This document shows, piece after piece, positions 6,085 through 6,104 of a stretch of DNA of 6,104 nucleotides. Every line of letters begins with the position of its first letter. Position 1 is the stretch's first letter. A model generated the notes under the pieces. It worked only from the letters and a program-made list of their open reading frames with translations, was not told where the DNA came from and made no database searches. Source of the stretch: Paraprevotella sp. (lineage in GTDB: Bacteria > Bacteroidota > Bacteroidia > Bacteroidales > Bacteroidaceae); the NCBI GenBank assembly GCA_021205005.1, contig JAJPYK010000211.1, positions 13,799 through 19,902 on the forward strand. The letters run 5' to 3'. The position numbers were made by a program, and so were the translations under genes.

Positions 6085-6104
6085 AAAAGAATCTGCCAGC
6101 AAAT

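Larger units (their letters stand above)
5959..6104. other. Right-edge region upstream of queC, no convincing gene
   Basis: The first 30 bases upstream of queC are very A/T-rich and include TATAAT on the minus strand, but no TAnnTTTG box is present, so the queC promoter is not identified. Beyond that, a plus-strand frame beginning at ATG 5991 (or ATG 6030, MKQHTNRHWKYLDFLSILQK) stays open to the edge. A minus-strand frame entering from the edge stops at 6072-6074. Neither has recognisable motifs or a ribosome binding site. The plus frame could be the start of a divergent gene or chance. The region is notable mainly for its inverted repeats. Confidence 0.4.

Noticed and set aside
5959..6104. 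Possible preQ1 riboswitch in front of queC
   Set aside because: I looked for the small preQ1 aptamer (C-rich loop with ACCC and an A-rich tail joining the ribosome binding site) on the minus strand and did not find it.

Overview
The window reads as ordinary chromosome from a member of the order Bacteroidales (phylum Bacteroidota). Three things point there. Several gene starts are preceded by the Bacteroidota-type -7 promoter box TAnnTTTG, at 384-391, 2911-2918, and on the minus strand at 2860-2867 and 2074-2081. Ribosome binding sites are weak or absent in front of some genes. The gene content includes a DUF4369-type lipoprotein, which is typical of this phylum. Genus cannot be fixed from the sequence alone; a Bacteroides/Parabacteroides-like relative is the best guess, by inference.

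Layout. Positions 1-375 (+) hold the C-terminal end of a membrane-associated YkuE-type metallophosphoesterase, cut by the window edge. It is followed by its own-promoter neighbour, a PlsC-type acyltransferase (419-1174, +). A minus-strand cluster then runs from 2836 down to 1286: a short FtsB/DivIC-type division protein, an overlapping four-helix membrane protein of unknown function, and a DUF4369 lipoprotein. The cluster ends in a clear hairpin-plus-T-tract terminator at 1220-1257. A divergent promoter region (2837-2947) separates it from dnaX (2948-4765, +), the clamp-loader subunit of DNA polymerase III. dnaX converges on the queC-queF pair (5958 to 4800, -), two consecutive enzymes of 7-deazaguanine (queuosine) synthesis with overlapping ends. 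Inverted repeats at 4736-4786 look like a shared two-way terminator for dnaX and queF. The last about 145 bases hold no convincing gene but carry several inverted repeats.

How the genes relate. PlsC makes phosphatidic acid for membrane lipid, the FtsB-like protein belongs to the division machinery, and DnaX loads the replication clamp. QueC makes preQ0 and QueF reduces it to preQ1, the free precursor inserted into tRNA for queuosine. These are housekeeping functions. I see no mobile element, CRISPR array, rRNA, tRNA, or sign of a novel defence or biosynthetic system. The points most worth a second look are the unknown membrane protein and lipoprotein downstream of the FtsB-like gene, the terminator embedded in the dnaX 3' end, and the structured stretch upstream of queC.
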